Program-made: the position numbers and the translations under genes
Part shown: in pieces, positions 43,300 through 51,863 of the stretch
Layout of the letters: every line of letters starts with the position of its first letter
How positions within the stretch are numbered: the first letter of the stretch is position 1
Assembly: GCA_964503965.1 (NCBI GenBank)
Contig: CAZDCK010000009.1
Span: 1-64,000, forward strand
Direction: 5' to 3'
DNA from: Eutrophocola sp964503965
GTDB lineage: Bacteria > Pseudomonadota > Gammaproteobacteria > Pseudomonadales > Pseudohongiellaceae
DNA: 64,000 nucleotides
The notes under the pieces: generated by a model
What the model was told of the DNA's origin: nothing
Seen by the model: the letters and a program-made list of their open reading frames with translations, nothing else
The model's database searches: none

Positions 43300-44547
43300 A
43301 TGCCAGCAGGGTTATTCAGGGAAAAAGCATTAAATCAGCAGGAAGAGCGCCTGTGGGGCAGGAGCTCAGGCTTAAACCCGCCCGGGTTTAGCGTTCTCAC
43401 GGGATTATTTCTCTTGATTGTATTGGTCATTGGCCTGTTTCTGGTTGCTGGTGACTATACCAGGAAGGTTCGGCTTAGCGGCATCCTTGTATCTGATCGG
43501 GGAGCCACACAGGTCAGGGCGCCTGATAAGGGCATTATTGACTCCCTCCGGGTCATGGAAGGGCAAAGGGTAGTTGAGGGTGAGATTCTCGGTAGATTCA
43601 GGTATGGCCGGATAACAATGGAAGGGCAGGCGCTCCAGGGAAATTTGTTGTCTGAAAACAGGATGCAGGCAGATCTTGTGATCAAAATGATCCAGGAAAC
43701 AAAAGAAGCCAATGCATCACGTAATCGCCAGCTGGATGCCGAGTTTGAGCGCAAAAGGGGAGATATTTCCCGGCTGGAATCCAGGCTGGAATCAGAAAAA
43801 CAGGTTTATAAGCTGTTGCTGGAAAAGAAGGAGAGCCTGGAGACTCTTCATGGCAAAGGCTTGATCTCGAATACCGGCAGGAATAATGCCCGTATTGATG
43901 TATTGCGGCAAGCAACCGTGCTGGAGCGCTCTGCAGGGGAATACAGTAAAAGTCTTGGAGACCTGCAAAAGCTTAAGGAAAACCGCGTGCTGCTTGAAGT
44001 CAAACTCAATGAAGATATAGCTGAGCTCAGTCAGTCCCTGTCGCAGCTTCAACAACAGGCGATAGAAATCAGTGCGCAGGATATTGTGAGCCTGGTTTCT
44101 CCGGTTACAGGCACCATAGCCGTTGTTTTTAAACAGCCTGGCCAGACCGTACTACCGGGTCAGCCACTGGTATCTGTATTACAGGAAGGGGCCAGTCTTG
44201 AGGCTGAACTATTTGTCCCCTCGCGGGCAGTAGGATTTCTCGATGCTGGACAGGTTGTTGATATTCGACTGAATGCCTTTCCCTACCAGAAATTTGGCGT
44301 CAGGAAAGCGCGTCTGGGCGAAGTCTCCGGGACACCAGTCTTGCCCGGTGATCTTCATGAGGGAGTCAGGGGGAATGAGCTTTTTTACAGAGCAAGAGGG
44401 GAACTGGACAGGCAGTTCATCCGAGCTTATGACAAGGACCTGGCACTCAGGCATGGTATGGGATTTGATGCGGATGTCAGGCTGGAGCGTCGCTCCCTGT
44501 ATGAATGGTTGCTGATGCCGTTATTTCGGGGCACAACTGCCCAATGA
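43300..44547 (+). CDS. HlyD/CvaA-type periplasmic adaptor of a type I secretion system
   Basis: A 415-aa membrane-fusion protein: short cytoplasmic N-terminus (LFREKALNQQEERLWG), one membrane helix (about 30-50), a lipoyl half (VRAPDKGIIDSLRVMEGQRV), a long coiled coil (about 110-265), the second lipoyl half (LVSPVTGTIAVVFKQPGQTV) and a beta-barrel. ATG 43300 follows an AAGGA site; a GTG at 43216 would add 28 unlikely residues. The N-terminus resembles bacteriocin-exporter adaptors (CvaA/RaxA). Its stop overlaps the ATP-binding partner gene by ATGA. No TolC-type gene is nearby. Confidence 0.9.
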   Translation: MPAGLFREKALNQQEERLWGRSSGLNPPGFSVLTGLFLLIVLVIGLFLVAGDYTRKVRLSGILVSDRGATQVRAPDKGIIDSLRVMEGQRVVEGEILGRFRYGRITMEGQALQGNLLSENRMQADLVIKMIQETKEANASRNRQLDAEFERKRGDISRLESRLESEKQVYKLLLEKKESLETLHGKGLISNTGRNNARIDVLRQATVLERSAGEYSKSLGDLQKLKENRVLLEVKLNEDIAELSQSLSQLQQQAIEISAQDIVSLVSPVTGTIAVVFKQPGQTVLPGQPLVSVLQEGASLEAELFVPSRAVGFLDAGQVVDIRLNAFPYQKFGVRKARLGEVSGTPVLPGDLHEGVRGNELFYRARGELDRQFIRAYDKDLALRHGMGFDADVRLERRSLYEWLLMPLFRGTTAQ

Positions 44548-46700
44548 ATCATCCGGGACCGCGACTTGGTGGAAACCTTCCGGTAATTCTGCAGGCAGAG
44601 CGCAGTGAGTGCGCCCTGGCCTGCCTGGCCATGGTTCTTGGTTTTTTTGGTTATCGTATTGACCAGAATACCCTGCGAAAACGCTGCCAGATATCACAGC
44701 ATGGAGTTACATTGAAAGCATTACTGGGAATGGCAACAGGATTACACCTGGCAGTGAGACCATTACGCGTATCATTGCCAGATTGCCGGCAGTTGGCTTT
44801 GCCAGCGATTCTCCACTGGGATCTGGATCACTTCGTTGTACTGAAAAAGACCAGCCGGGGTCATATGACCATTCATGATCCTGCAACGGGGTCCCGAAAG
44901 GTTACCTGGACAGAGGCTGACAAGCATTTCACGGGAGTGGCGCTTGAATGTTGGCCTGCAGAGGGTTTTCAAAAAGCGGATGTCCGACAGTATCTATCCT
45001 TGAGAGAGGTGTGGCGGCATGCGCATGGTTTGGGGCAAGGAATTGTACAGATATTGCTTTTGTCTGCACTCCTGCAATTCATTGCACTGGGGATGCCTTT
45101 TTATACCCAGGTTTTGCTCGATGATGTACTGCTTAGTCGGGATATTGAATTGCTGAAATTGCTGGCCGTCGGTTTTCTTATGCTGGTGATATTTCGTCAG
45201 GCAACGGAATGGTTGAGGGGAAGGATCATCATGTACCTGGGGAACAGGGTGAGTTTTCAGTTCGCGACCCGACTATGCAGACATCTGCTACATCTGCCAT
45301 TGGATTACTTTTCCAGGCGCCATATCGGTGACCTGGTGTCCAGGTTCAATTCTCTTAACCAGGTCCGGGATTTTATCTGTTCAGGCATCGTGGAGGTCAT
45401 CATAGACGGCGTTATGGTGGTGGGGACACTTACCATGATGTACTTCTATAGCAAACCACTAACATTGTTGGCGTTGAGTGCTGTTGTGATCTATGGCCTG
45501 CTCAGACTGGCCTCCTACGGATTCCTGTATACCCGAAATGAAGAAATGATCCATGACAGGGCCATTGAGAGCACCTGTTTCATGGAAAATATCAATGCCA
45601 TTCAGGGCATCAAGATGTATGGACGTGAACATGCGCGGCTGGCTGCCTGGCAAAACACCTACGCCAATGCGATCCATTCCGCCATTACAGTCCAGAAACT
45701 GGATTTGGATCTTCAGTGCTTTCATGGACTGCTGGTTGGAGCCGAGAATGTGCTGATATTTCTGGCAGGAGCCTTTGCCGTTATGAATGGAGAGTTGACT
45801 ATTGGAATGCTCCTGGCCTTTGTCAGTTTCAAGGACCATTTTTACAGAAATACATTCTCATTGCTGGATAACCTGTTCGAGTTCCGCCTGCTGGGACTGC
45901 ATCTTTCCCGCCTGGCGGATATTGCGCTTAATGATACTGAAGGCCTGGGTCAACCTCCTGTAGCTGTAAACCATATAATAGGCACGCTTTCCCCGATGGA
46001 CATTAGTGTTTCTGGCCTGGCCTACGGTTATGAAACCGATAAGTCGCCTCTGTTTAGCAATGTGTCGCTCGAACTGTGTAAAAGCGAAACGGTGGCTATC
46101 ATTGGTCCTACTGGATGCGGAAAATCTTCTTTTCTCAAAATCATGGCAGGATTGGTGAAGCCACTCGAGGGAGATCTGCTTTGTAATGGCTTCAGAATTA
46201 ACAGCTATAATCTCGCGGCATACAGAAACGGGATTTCCGGAGTCATGCAGAATGACACACTGCTGTCTGGAAGTATTCTTGAAAATATAACCTTTTTTGA
46301 CCCAACACCAGATCTGGACCGTGTCAGGGATGTGGCTGCCAAAGCGATGATTGATGTGGACATAGCCCGCATGCCAATGCAGTTCAATACCATGGTCGGG
46401 AATATGGGGTCAGCACTTTCTGGAGGGCAGGTTCAGCGCATTTTGCTTGCACGTGCACTCTATAAACAACCAGGATTTCTCATACTGGACGAAGCGACGA
46501 GTCATCTGGATCTGGAGACGGAACGTGGTGTGAATACCATGCTAAGGGATCTGGATATTCCCTGCCTTATTGCGGCACACAGGCCCCAGGCTGTACTTCA
46601 GGCGGACAGAATTCTCTTCCTTTCTCAGGAAGGGCTCGTATCGATTAGTCACGAACAGTTCATGGAGCAGGTGGGGCAACCATTACCGGTGATATCATAA
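44544..46700 (+). CDS. Peptidase C39-containing ABC exporter (CvaB/RaxB-like)
   Basis: A 718-aa exporter that cleaves double-glycine leaders and exports the mature peptide. The C39 domain has the oxyanion Gln17 and triad Cys23 (ERSECALAC), His96 (LDHFVVL) and Asp112 (HDPATG), so it should be active. Six membrane helices follow (about 165-440), then the ATPase with Walker A GPTGCGKSS, signature LSGGQVQR and Walker B FLILDEATSHLD. ATG 44544 overlaps the adaptor stop. No open frame with a Gly-Gly leader was found between 43.1 and 47.1 kb, so the substrate must be encoded elsewhere. Confidence 0.92.
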   Translation: MNHPGPRLGGNLPVILQAERSECALACLAMVLGFFGYRIDQNTLRKRCQISQHGVTLKALLGMATGLHLAVRPLRVSLPDCRQLALPAILHWDLDHFVVLKKTSRGHMTIHDPATGSRKVTWTEADKHFTGVALECWPAEGFQKADVRQYLSLREVWRHAHGLGQGIVQILLLSALLQFIALGMPFYTQVLLDDVLLSRDIELLKLLAVGFLMLVIFRQATEWLRGRIIMYLGNRVSFQFATRLCRHLLHLPLDYFSRRHIGDLVSRFNSLNQVRDFICSGIVEVIIDGVMVVGTLTMMYFYSKPLTLLALSAVVIYGLLRLASYGFLYTRNEEMIHDRAIESTCFMENINAIQGIKMYGREHARLAAWQNTYANAIHSAITVQKLDLDLQCFHGLLVGAENVLIFLAGAFAVMNGELTIGMLLAFVSFKDHFYRNTFSLLDNLFEFRLLGLHLSRLADIALNDTEGLGQPPVAVNHIIGTLSPMDISVSGLAYGYETDKSPLFSNVSLELCKSETVAIIGPTGCGKSSFLKIMAGLVKPLEGDLLCNGFRINSYNLAAYRNGISGVMQNDTLLSGSILENITFFDPTPDLDRVRDVAAKAMIDVDIARMPMQFNTMVGNMGSALSGGQVQRILLARALYKQPGFLILDEATSHLDLETERGVNTMLRDLDIPCLIAAHRPQAVLQADRILFLSQEGLVSISHEQFMEQVGQPLPVIS

Positions 46701-47040
46701 CGATATGATTTATATGAAATTATTATCAGAAAGTGGCTTTTCTTAGCATGGATTTGTGATAAATTGACAGTGACCTGTTCAGGGACGAACGGGTTTATTT
46801 ACCTTCTGACGTTGAACTATTCTCTCCATATCTGTCACTTCCATATCTGTCTCTTCCATATCCTGCCAGGCCTGTCTGAATAGTCAAATTACTGCTTAAC
46901 CGGTTCAATACTCATTGAGGCTGAAATCCTGGCTGACGGTGAAATTTGCGATATTCATTCACCGTAAATTCATACAGTTCTCTGTATTCAGCCTGGATTT
47001 TACTTACAATGGGTATAACGAAACGGTAAGCGAATTAGCA
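46701..47040. other. Intergenic region with a short tandem repeat
   Basis: About 340 nt without a supported gene; an upstream extension of the next frame to 46915 lacks a ribosome-binding site. A small hairpin (ATCATA/TATGAT) follows the exporter stop. A 15-bp unit starting CCATATCTGTC is repeated at 46826-46840 and 46841-46855 with a partial third copy at 46856-46866. Confidence 0.5.
46826..46866 (+). repeat. 15-bp tandem repeat, about 2.7 copies
   Basis: Units are CCATATCTGTCACTT, CCATATCTGTCTCTT and a partial CCATATCCTGC. There are no spacers, so this is not a CRISPR. It could be an iterated binding site or replication slippage. Confidence 0.7.
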
Positions 47041-48612
47041 ATGAGAGCAACCCTTTTATCCTCATCCAGGTTAATGCAGTCCATAACAGTCCTTGTGCTG
47101 TTTATGTTCCTGGCCTGTGTCCTGATTGTGCCCGTCAGTGCCCAGATAAATACATCATCCATTTACCGGAATGACTCAGTAGGTGTCAGAGGCGCATTTT
47201 CCTCAAGCTGGAACATCATCACTTCAAGAGAGCAGGCCCCTGACGTTTTAAAACCGAATTTTCCTGCTAACAAGGGGCCGGATGATTCTCCACTGTTTAT
47301 TGGCCTGCATAGCAGTGAGCAAATTTTCCTTCGTCTGATTTCCGAAACATTCTTTGACGATCTCGAAGCTTATGCACAAGTCATGATTCAGGGGGTTGAA
47401 AGCCAGGGTATGAGCATCACCATGGCTCGCCTGGCCACAGATGATAGTGCCCTGGAAGTCCGTTATCGACATCCGGATCTGGGATTGGTCTTCCTGGAGC
47501 GAGTGGCTTTGTTACCGGATAGCCAGGTAATCAGGATGGCGGCCTGGACATCAGAAGGATTGTGGAGTGCCTATCTGCCCGGGATTGAGGAGGCTTTCTC
47601 TGCACTGCAGCTTAATGGCGCGATCAATGCGCAAGCAGGCTGGCAACCTGTTTGGGATTCACTGGCCCTTCGGCTGAAAGAGGATGCCCTGCATGGGGAG
47701 GATTCTGCACTGTCAACGGCTACGCCCTCAATTACACCAGGGCTGACATGCGAGGATCCGGCTTCATCCATGTTGTGGAAAGTGGCAAGTCCTGAACTGT
47801 CAGCAAAAGGGACTGAAATCTACCTGTTTGGCTCTATTCATGTGGGAAAACCGGATTTTTATCCGCTGGATAGTGAGATTGAGGCCATTTTCAGGGAGGC
47901 AGATCATCTGGTCTTTGAAGTGGACCCCGCCACAATGGCAGATCTACAGATCATGATGATGCTTCAACGTGAGGGCACGTTGCCAAGAGGACAGACGCTT
48001 GAAGACGTGATATCCGAGGAGGTGCTCACTGATTTTCGGCGCCTGATGGATAATATCGGCATCCCGGCAGACAACTTCATGACCATGCAACCGTGGCTCC
48101 TGACGCTAATGCTGACTATGATTCAGGTGAACTCCATGGGCTATCTCCCTGAATACGGCCTGGAAAGCTACTTCCTGAGCCAGAAGCCAGCCGATGCTGA
48201 TATTCTCGAGCTGGAAAACATAGTACAGCAGATAGGCTTCCTTCAGACTCTCAATGCAGAAACATTCCTGGCTTATTCAATCAGTGACTTTGACAGCGCC
48301 AGTTCAGAAATCGAGGATATGATCCAGTACTGGATGTGCGCAGATAAACCGCGACTCAGGGAGTTGCTGTTTGACTCTTTTGAAGATGATCAGATGAGTG
48401 AATCGGAAAGACAGGATATGGAGATATTGATGGACTCCCTTTACACCCGTCGGAATATCGATATGGCAGAGACTATAGCCGGGTATGCCGATGCCTCTCC
48501 AGGACGTTATTTCATTGTTATTGGGTCTGCTCACCTCCTTGGTGAGGGGAGTGTGGTAGAGCTTCTTCAACAGTCGGGATTTCAAGTAAATCCAGTCAGG
48601 ACCTCACCCTGA
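47041..48612 (+). CDS. Exported TraB/GumN-family protein with an extra N-terminal domain
   Basis: A 523-aa protein with a signal peptide (VLFMFLACVLIVPVSAQ). Residues about 250-523 form a TraB/GumN (Tiki-like) domain: YLFGSIHVGKPDFYPL opens it with the GS-x-H motif, FEVDPATM follows, and VIGSAHLLGEGSVVELL closes it near the C-terminus. The family is related to metal-dependent EreA/TIKI proteases, but bacterial substrates are unknown. The preceding 230 residues (TIARDL-less, beta-rich) are not part of usual GumN proteins and I do not recognise them. ATG 47041 was chosen to give the signal peptide. Confidence 0.83.
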   Translation: MRATLLSSSRLMQSITVLVLFMFLACVLIVPVSAQINTSSIYRNDSVGVRGAFSSSWNIITSREQAPDVLKPNFPANKGPDDSPLFIGLHSSEQIFLRLISETFFDDLEAYAQVMIQGVESQGMSITMARLATDDSALEVRYRHPDLGLVFLERVALLPDSQVIRMAAWTSEGLWSAYLPGIEEAFSALQLNGAINAQAGWQPVWDSLALRLKEDALHGEDSALSTATPSITPGLTCEDPASSMLWKVASPELSAKGTEIYLFGSIHVGKPDFYPLDSEIEAIFREADHLVFEVDPATMADLQIMMMLQREGTLPRGQTLEDVISEEVLTDFRRLMDNIGIPADNFMTMQPWLLTLMLTMIQVNSMGYLPEYGLESYFLSQKPADADILELENIVQQIGFLQTLNAETFLAYSISDFDSASSEIEDMIQYWMCADKPRLRELLFDSFEDDQMSESERQDMEILMDSLYTRRNIDMAETIAGYADASPGRYFIVIGSAHLLGEGSVVELLQQSGFQVNPVRTSP

Positions 48613-48631
48613 CAGCACTGTGCCGGCAGAG

Positions 48632-48660
48632 TTGATTCCCGGCCCGGTTTTCCTGATAAT
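48632..48660 (+). promoter_or_regulatory. Sigma-70 promoter candidate upstream of the 4.5S RNA
   Basis: TTGATT (48632-48637), a 17-nt spacer and GATAAT (48655-48660) make a good sigma-70 match, about 100 nt upstream of the SRP RNA. It could drive the RNA as a longer precursor. No better element was seen nearer. Confidence 0.35.
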
Positions 48661-48758
48661 GCGCCGCTGGTTTGTCCGGCAACTGGATGCTGGTACTTTG
48701 AAATGGTCGGCAAACCGTTTACCATCAGTACATCCGGCATTGTCCGTATTTGTTTTGT

Positions 48759-48870
48759 GGTATCTCTTGTCGGTCCCCTCGCAATGATAGGTTGTGAACC
48801 CCGTCAGGCCCGGAAGGGAGCAGCGGTAACGGCTGATTCATGTGCCGGGGTGTGGCTGGCAGGAGGTACC
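48759..48870 (+). ncRNA. ffs: Signal recognition particle 4.5S RNA
   Basis: The conserved tip GTCAGGCCCGGAAGGGAGCA at 48803-48822, with its GGAA tetraloop and asymmetric loops, and the distal GTGCCGGGGTGTGGCTGGCA at 48842-48861 match the E. coli 4.5S RNA. The ends pair (GGTATCTC with GAGGTACC), giving a single long hairpin of about 112 nt; a TGTTTTG/CAAAACA helix outside may extend it. With Ffh it targets nascent membrane proteins. Its place just upstream of dnaX is shared with several gammaproteobacteria. Ends are approximate. Confidence 0.93.
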
Positions 48871-49005
48871 TCCAACAAAACATGAAAGCGACAAAAAGGC
48901 GAAAAAAAGGCGACAATAGTTGACTGCCCAAAAGGCTGGTACAGCCCCGGGTAACAACCGTTATCATCAGGTAAACTGGTCTCTTCAACGCAGCATCGTT
49001 TCACT

Positions 49006-50862
49006 ATGACTTATCAGGTACTGGCAAGAAAGTGGCGTCCCCGGAACTTCCGGGAGATGGCGGGCCAGGGGCATGTCCTGAAAACCCTGATAAATTCCCT
49101 CGACAATAATCGCCTGCATCATGCTTACCTGTTCACTGGTACCCGTGGTGTCGGAAAAACGACGATTGCCCGTATTCTGGCGCGCTGCCTGAACTGCGAA
49201 GAGGGAATAACATCAGCACCCTGCGGCCAGTGCAGCGCCTGTAAGGAAATCGATGAAGGGCGTTTCATAGACCTGATTGAAGTGGATGCAGCGTCAAGGA
49301 CCAAGGTGGAAGATACCCGTGAGCTACTGGACAACGTGCAGTATTCACCTACAAGAGGGCGTTTTAAGGTATACCTGATTGACGAAGTACACATGCTTTC
49401 CGGGCACAGTTTCAATGCGCTGCTCAAGACGTTGGAAGAACCTCCTCCTCATGTGAAATTCCTGCTGGCAACAACTGATCCGCAAAAACTGCCGGTGACC
49501 GTGCTCTCCCGGTGCCTGCAGTTTAATCTCAAGAACATCAGTCCGGAAAGGCTGGTTGAACACATCAAGCATATCCTTGGTGAGGAAAAAATCCCGTTTG
49601 AAGAGCCTGCACTTTGGCAGCTCGGGCGTGCCGCCCAGGGCAGTGTCAGGGACTGTCTGACACTGCTTGACCAGGCCATTGGTTATTGTGAAGGCAACAT
49701 TACCGATTCTGATGTCAGGGCTTTCCTGGGCACTATAGATCAGGGGGTTATTCATGAACTGGTCAATGCACTTGTCCATGAAGATGCTGCCAGGGTCATG
49801 GAAATCATAGAAAATGCTGCAGATCATGCGCCTGATTTTTCCGCTGTTCTGGCAGACCTGCAGTCATATCTCCATCGTGTTGCTATTGCCCAGGCTGTCC
49901 CCGAGGGAATCGATAATGCCCAGGGAGACAGAAAACAGGTGCTTGAGCATGCGGCGGCCATCCCTGCAGAAACCCTGCAACTGTATTACCAGGTTGCCCT
50001 GAAGGGCAGAGCTGATATGCCATATGCAATTGATGCCAGGTCTGGTCTTGAAATGGCTCTGCTCAGAATGCTTGCGTTTACACCTCACGGCGTCCCAACG
50101 GTTCCTGAATCGACGCTGGACGGAAGGGACAGCGAAAAAAAAAAGCCGGTAATTCACAGGACTGAATCCCAGTCATCTCCTCCACTGTTAAATCAGCAGA
50201 ATCCTGCTTCACCCGATATTCATGGCACGGTTTCTGTTAAAAACACCCATGTTGATACAGCAGAGCAGGGCATGGTCAACGCTATGCCTGACAGTGGTCA
50301 AACTACTGGCCCGGTCCCTGAAAATGAAGTTGGTTCATCCGGGAACACCTTGCCGGTAGATGAAATTTCCCGACCGGAACCAGAACACCCCGGAAATAGC
50401 AATGAAGAACAAGTAGTCCAGCTCAAGGAGGAGACTCTGGACAAATCACCAATCAGCCTTGAGAGTCTTGAACCGGAAAAGTGGATATCCCTGTTTTACC
50501 AGTTGTCGCTGGAGGGCATAACCCGAAGTATAGCGGCAAATTGCCTGCTGGAATCCGTGTCAGGTAACCACATCGTTCTGGTGCTCGATAAAAGCCAGAT
50601 GTCGGTGTTCAATGATGAGCAGGAACGCAGGATAAGCAAGGCCTTTGATGCCTATTTTGAGCAGACCATTCAGTTGGACATAAGACCCGGTGAAGTTAAT
50701 GTAGAAACTCCGTCGGCCTGGCGACAGCGAATGGAAAGGGAACGACTTGAGGCTGCAGTACGTACCTTTGAAAATGATTACACCGTGCAGGAAATTGTAA
50801 AACGGTTTTCCGGTGCGGTTCAGCGCGACAGTATTGTTCCGACTTCACCCAAGCATTATTGA
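49006..50862 (+). CDS. dnaX: DNA polymerase III subunit tau (and probable gamma)
   Basis: The clamp-loader ATPase of the replisome. The N-terminal AAA+ domain has Walker A GTRGVGKTT, the zinc module CLNC-x8-CGQCSAC and the DEVHM Walker B-like motif; the sensor SRC motif reads VLSRCLQF. Domain III ends near residue 370, then a low-complexity linker and the tau-specific C-terminal region follow, for 618 aa in total. An in-frame slippery heptamer at 50139-50145 would yield a gamma-like product of 386 aa. ybaB and recR follow, the classic order. Confidence 0.96.
   Translation: MTYQVLARKWRPRNFREMAGQGHVLKTLINSLDNNRLHHAYLFTGTRGVGKTTIARILARCLNCEEGITSAPCGQCSACKEIDEGRFIDLIEVDAASRTKVEDTRELLDNVQYSPTRGRFKVYLIDEVHMLSGHSFNALLKTLEEPPPHVKFLLATTDPQKLPVTVLSRCLQFNLKNISPERLVEHIKHILGEEKIPFEEPALWQLGRAAQGSVRDCLTLLDQAIGYCEGNITDSDVRAFLGTIDQGVIHELVNALVHEDAARVMEIIENAADHAPDFSAVLADLQSYLHRVAIAQAVPEGIDNAQGDRKQVLEHAAAIPAETLQLYYQVALKGRADMPYAIDARSGLEMALLRMLAFTPHGVPTVPESTLDGRDSEKKKPVIHRTESQSSPPLLNQQNPASPDIHGTVSVKNTHVDTAEQGMVNAMPDSGQTTGPVPENEVGSSGNTLPVDEISRPEPEHPGNSNEEQVVQLKEETLDKSPISLESLEPEKWISLFYQLSLEGITRSIAANCLLESVSGNHIVLVLDKSQMSVFNDEQERRISKAFDAYFEQTIQLDIRPGEVNVETPSAWRQRMERERLEAAVRTFENDYTVQEIVKRFSGAVQRDSIVPTSPKHY
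50124..50165 (+). promoter_or_regulatory. Programmed -1 frameshift site in dnaX
   Basis: The zero-frame heptamer A-AAA-AAG at 50139-50145 is the end of a run of ten As (50135-50144). A Shine-Dalgarno-like AAGGGA (50124-50129) lies about 9 nt upstream, as in E. coli. After a -1 slip the ribosome reads six further codons (A-G-N-S-Q-D) and stops at TGA 50163-50165, giving a 386-aa gamma-like protein. A weak GACTG/CAGTC stem lies downstream. Confidence 0.75.
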
Positions 50863-50897
50863 GGTCAGTGAATTTCACAAAAACGAATGAGGAAACT

Positions 50898-51218
50898 ATG
50901 AAAGATCTAAATGACCTGATGAGCCAGGTCAGGAATATGCAGGAACAGTTCGAAAAAACGCAGAAGGAACTGGAGGAGAAAGAGGTAACAGGAGAATCAG
51001 GCGCGGGCCTGGTCAGCGTGGTTATGAACGGCAAACATACGGTAAAAAAAGTGAATCTTGACCCTTCTTTGATGAAGGAAGACCAGGCGCTGGTTGAAGA
51101 CCTTGTCGCAGCAGCTGTGAATGATGCCGTACGCAAGGTTGCGGAGAATAACCGTGACCAGTTTTCGGGTATGGCCTCGGGTTTTAATATGCCCGAAGGA
51201 TTCAAATTTCCCTTCTAG
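50898..51218 (+). CDS. ybaB: Nucleoid-associated protein YbaB/EbfC
   Basis: A 106-aa DNA-binding protein of the YbaB/EbfC family, which forms a tweezer-like dimer. LNDLMSQVRNMQEQFEKTQ is the N-terminal helix, followed by VTGESGAGLVSVVMNGKH and VEDLVAAAVNDAVRKV. ATG 50898 has a GAGGAA site; the frame is open to 50859 but that would overlap dnaX. It lies between dnaX and recR, as in nearly all gammaproteobacteria. Confidence 0.95.
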   Translation: MKDLNDLMSQVRNMQEQFEKTQKELEEKEVTGESGAGLVSVVMNGKHTVKKVNLDPSLMKEDQALVEDLVAAAVNDAVRKVAENNRDQFSGMASGFNMPEGFKFPF

Positions 51219-51227
51219 GCAGACCAA

Positions 51228-51845
51228 ATGAATTACAGTCCATTAATTGACCAGCTCGTTGAAGCCTTCAGGCGTCTGCCCGGTGTCGGACCTAAATCCG
51301 CACAGCGCATGGTCCTGCATTTTCTGGAAAAGGACCGTAACGGGGGTAAATTACTTGCCGAGGCCCTGGTTGCAGCGATGGAGGGTGTTGGTCACTGCGA
51401 GAAGTGCAGAACACTGGCAGAGGAAAACCTGTGTCTTATTTGCCAAAATCCGTCTCGCGACCAGGGGACAATTTGCGTCGTTGAAACCCCGGCAGATGTT
51501 TTTGCCGTTGAACAGACGGCTTCCTACAAGGGGCTGTATTTTGTATTGATGGGACACCTTTCTCCTATTGATGGTATTGGTCCTGATGAAATTGGCATCC
51601 CCTTGCTTGTGGAGCAGGTGAAAACAGGCAGTATCAACGAAATCATCCTGGCCACTAACCCTACTGTCGAAGGTGAGGCCACGGCTTTCTATATTGCTGA
51701 ACAACTCAGGACAGCAGACCTTGAAAGCCAGGGTCCAAAAATCTCAAGAATTGCCCATGGTGTTCCTGTTGGCGGTGAGCTTGAGTATATCGATGGCGGG
51801 ACGCTCATGCATTCGATTGCCGGAAGGCAGGTGCTGGAGTACTGA
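51228..51845 (+). CDS. recR: Recombination protein RecR
   Basis: Acts with RecF and RecO to load RecA at single-strand gaps. The helix-hairpin-helix (RRLPGVGPKSAQRMVLHFL), the zinc finger CEKC-x8-CLIC (GHCEKCRTLAEENLCLIC), the Toprim domain (ICVVETPADVFAVE) and the C-terminal PVGGELEYID Walker-like motif are all present. At 205 aa it is full length. It starts 10 nt after ybaB. Confidence 0.97.
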   Translation: MNYSPLIDQLVEAFRRLPGVGPKSAQRMVLHFLEKDRNGGKLLAEALVAAMEGVGHCEKCRTLAEENLCLICQNPSRDQGTICVVETPADVFAVEQTASYKGLYFVLMGHLSPIDGIGPDEIGIPLLVEQVKTGSINEIILATNPTVEGEATAFYIAEQLRTADLESQGPKISRIAHGVPVGGELEYIDGGTLMHSIAGRQVLEY

Positions 51846-51863
51846 TCAGCCAACTACTGTGCA

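Noticed and set aside
46826..46866. CRISPR-like array
   Set aside because: Units are 15 bp, directly adjacent with no spacers, and no cas genes are present.
48703..48885. Open frame of 60 codons covering the 4.5S RNA
   Set aside because: The sequence is explained by the conserved SRP RNA; no coding similarity.
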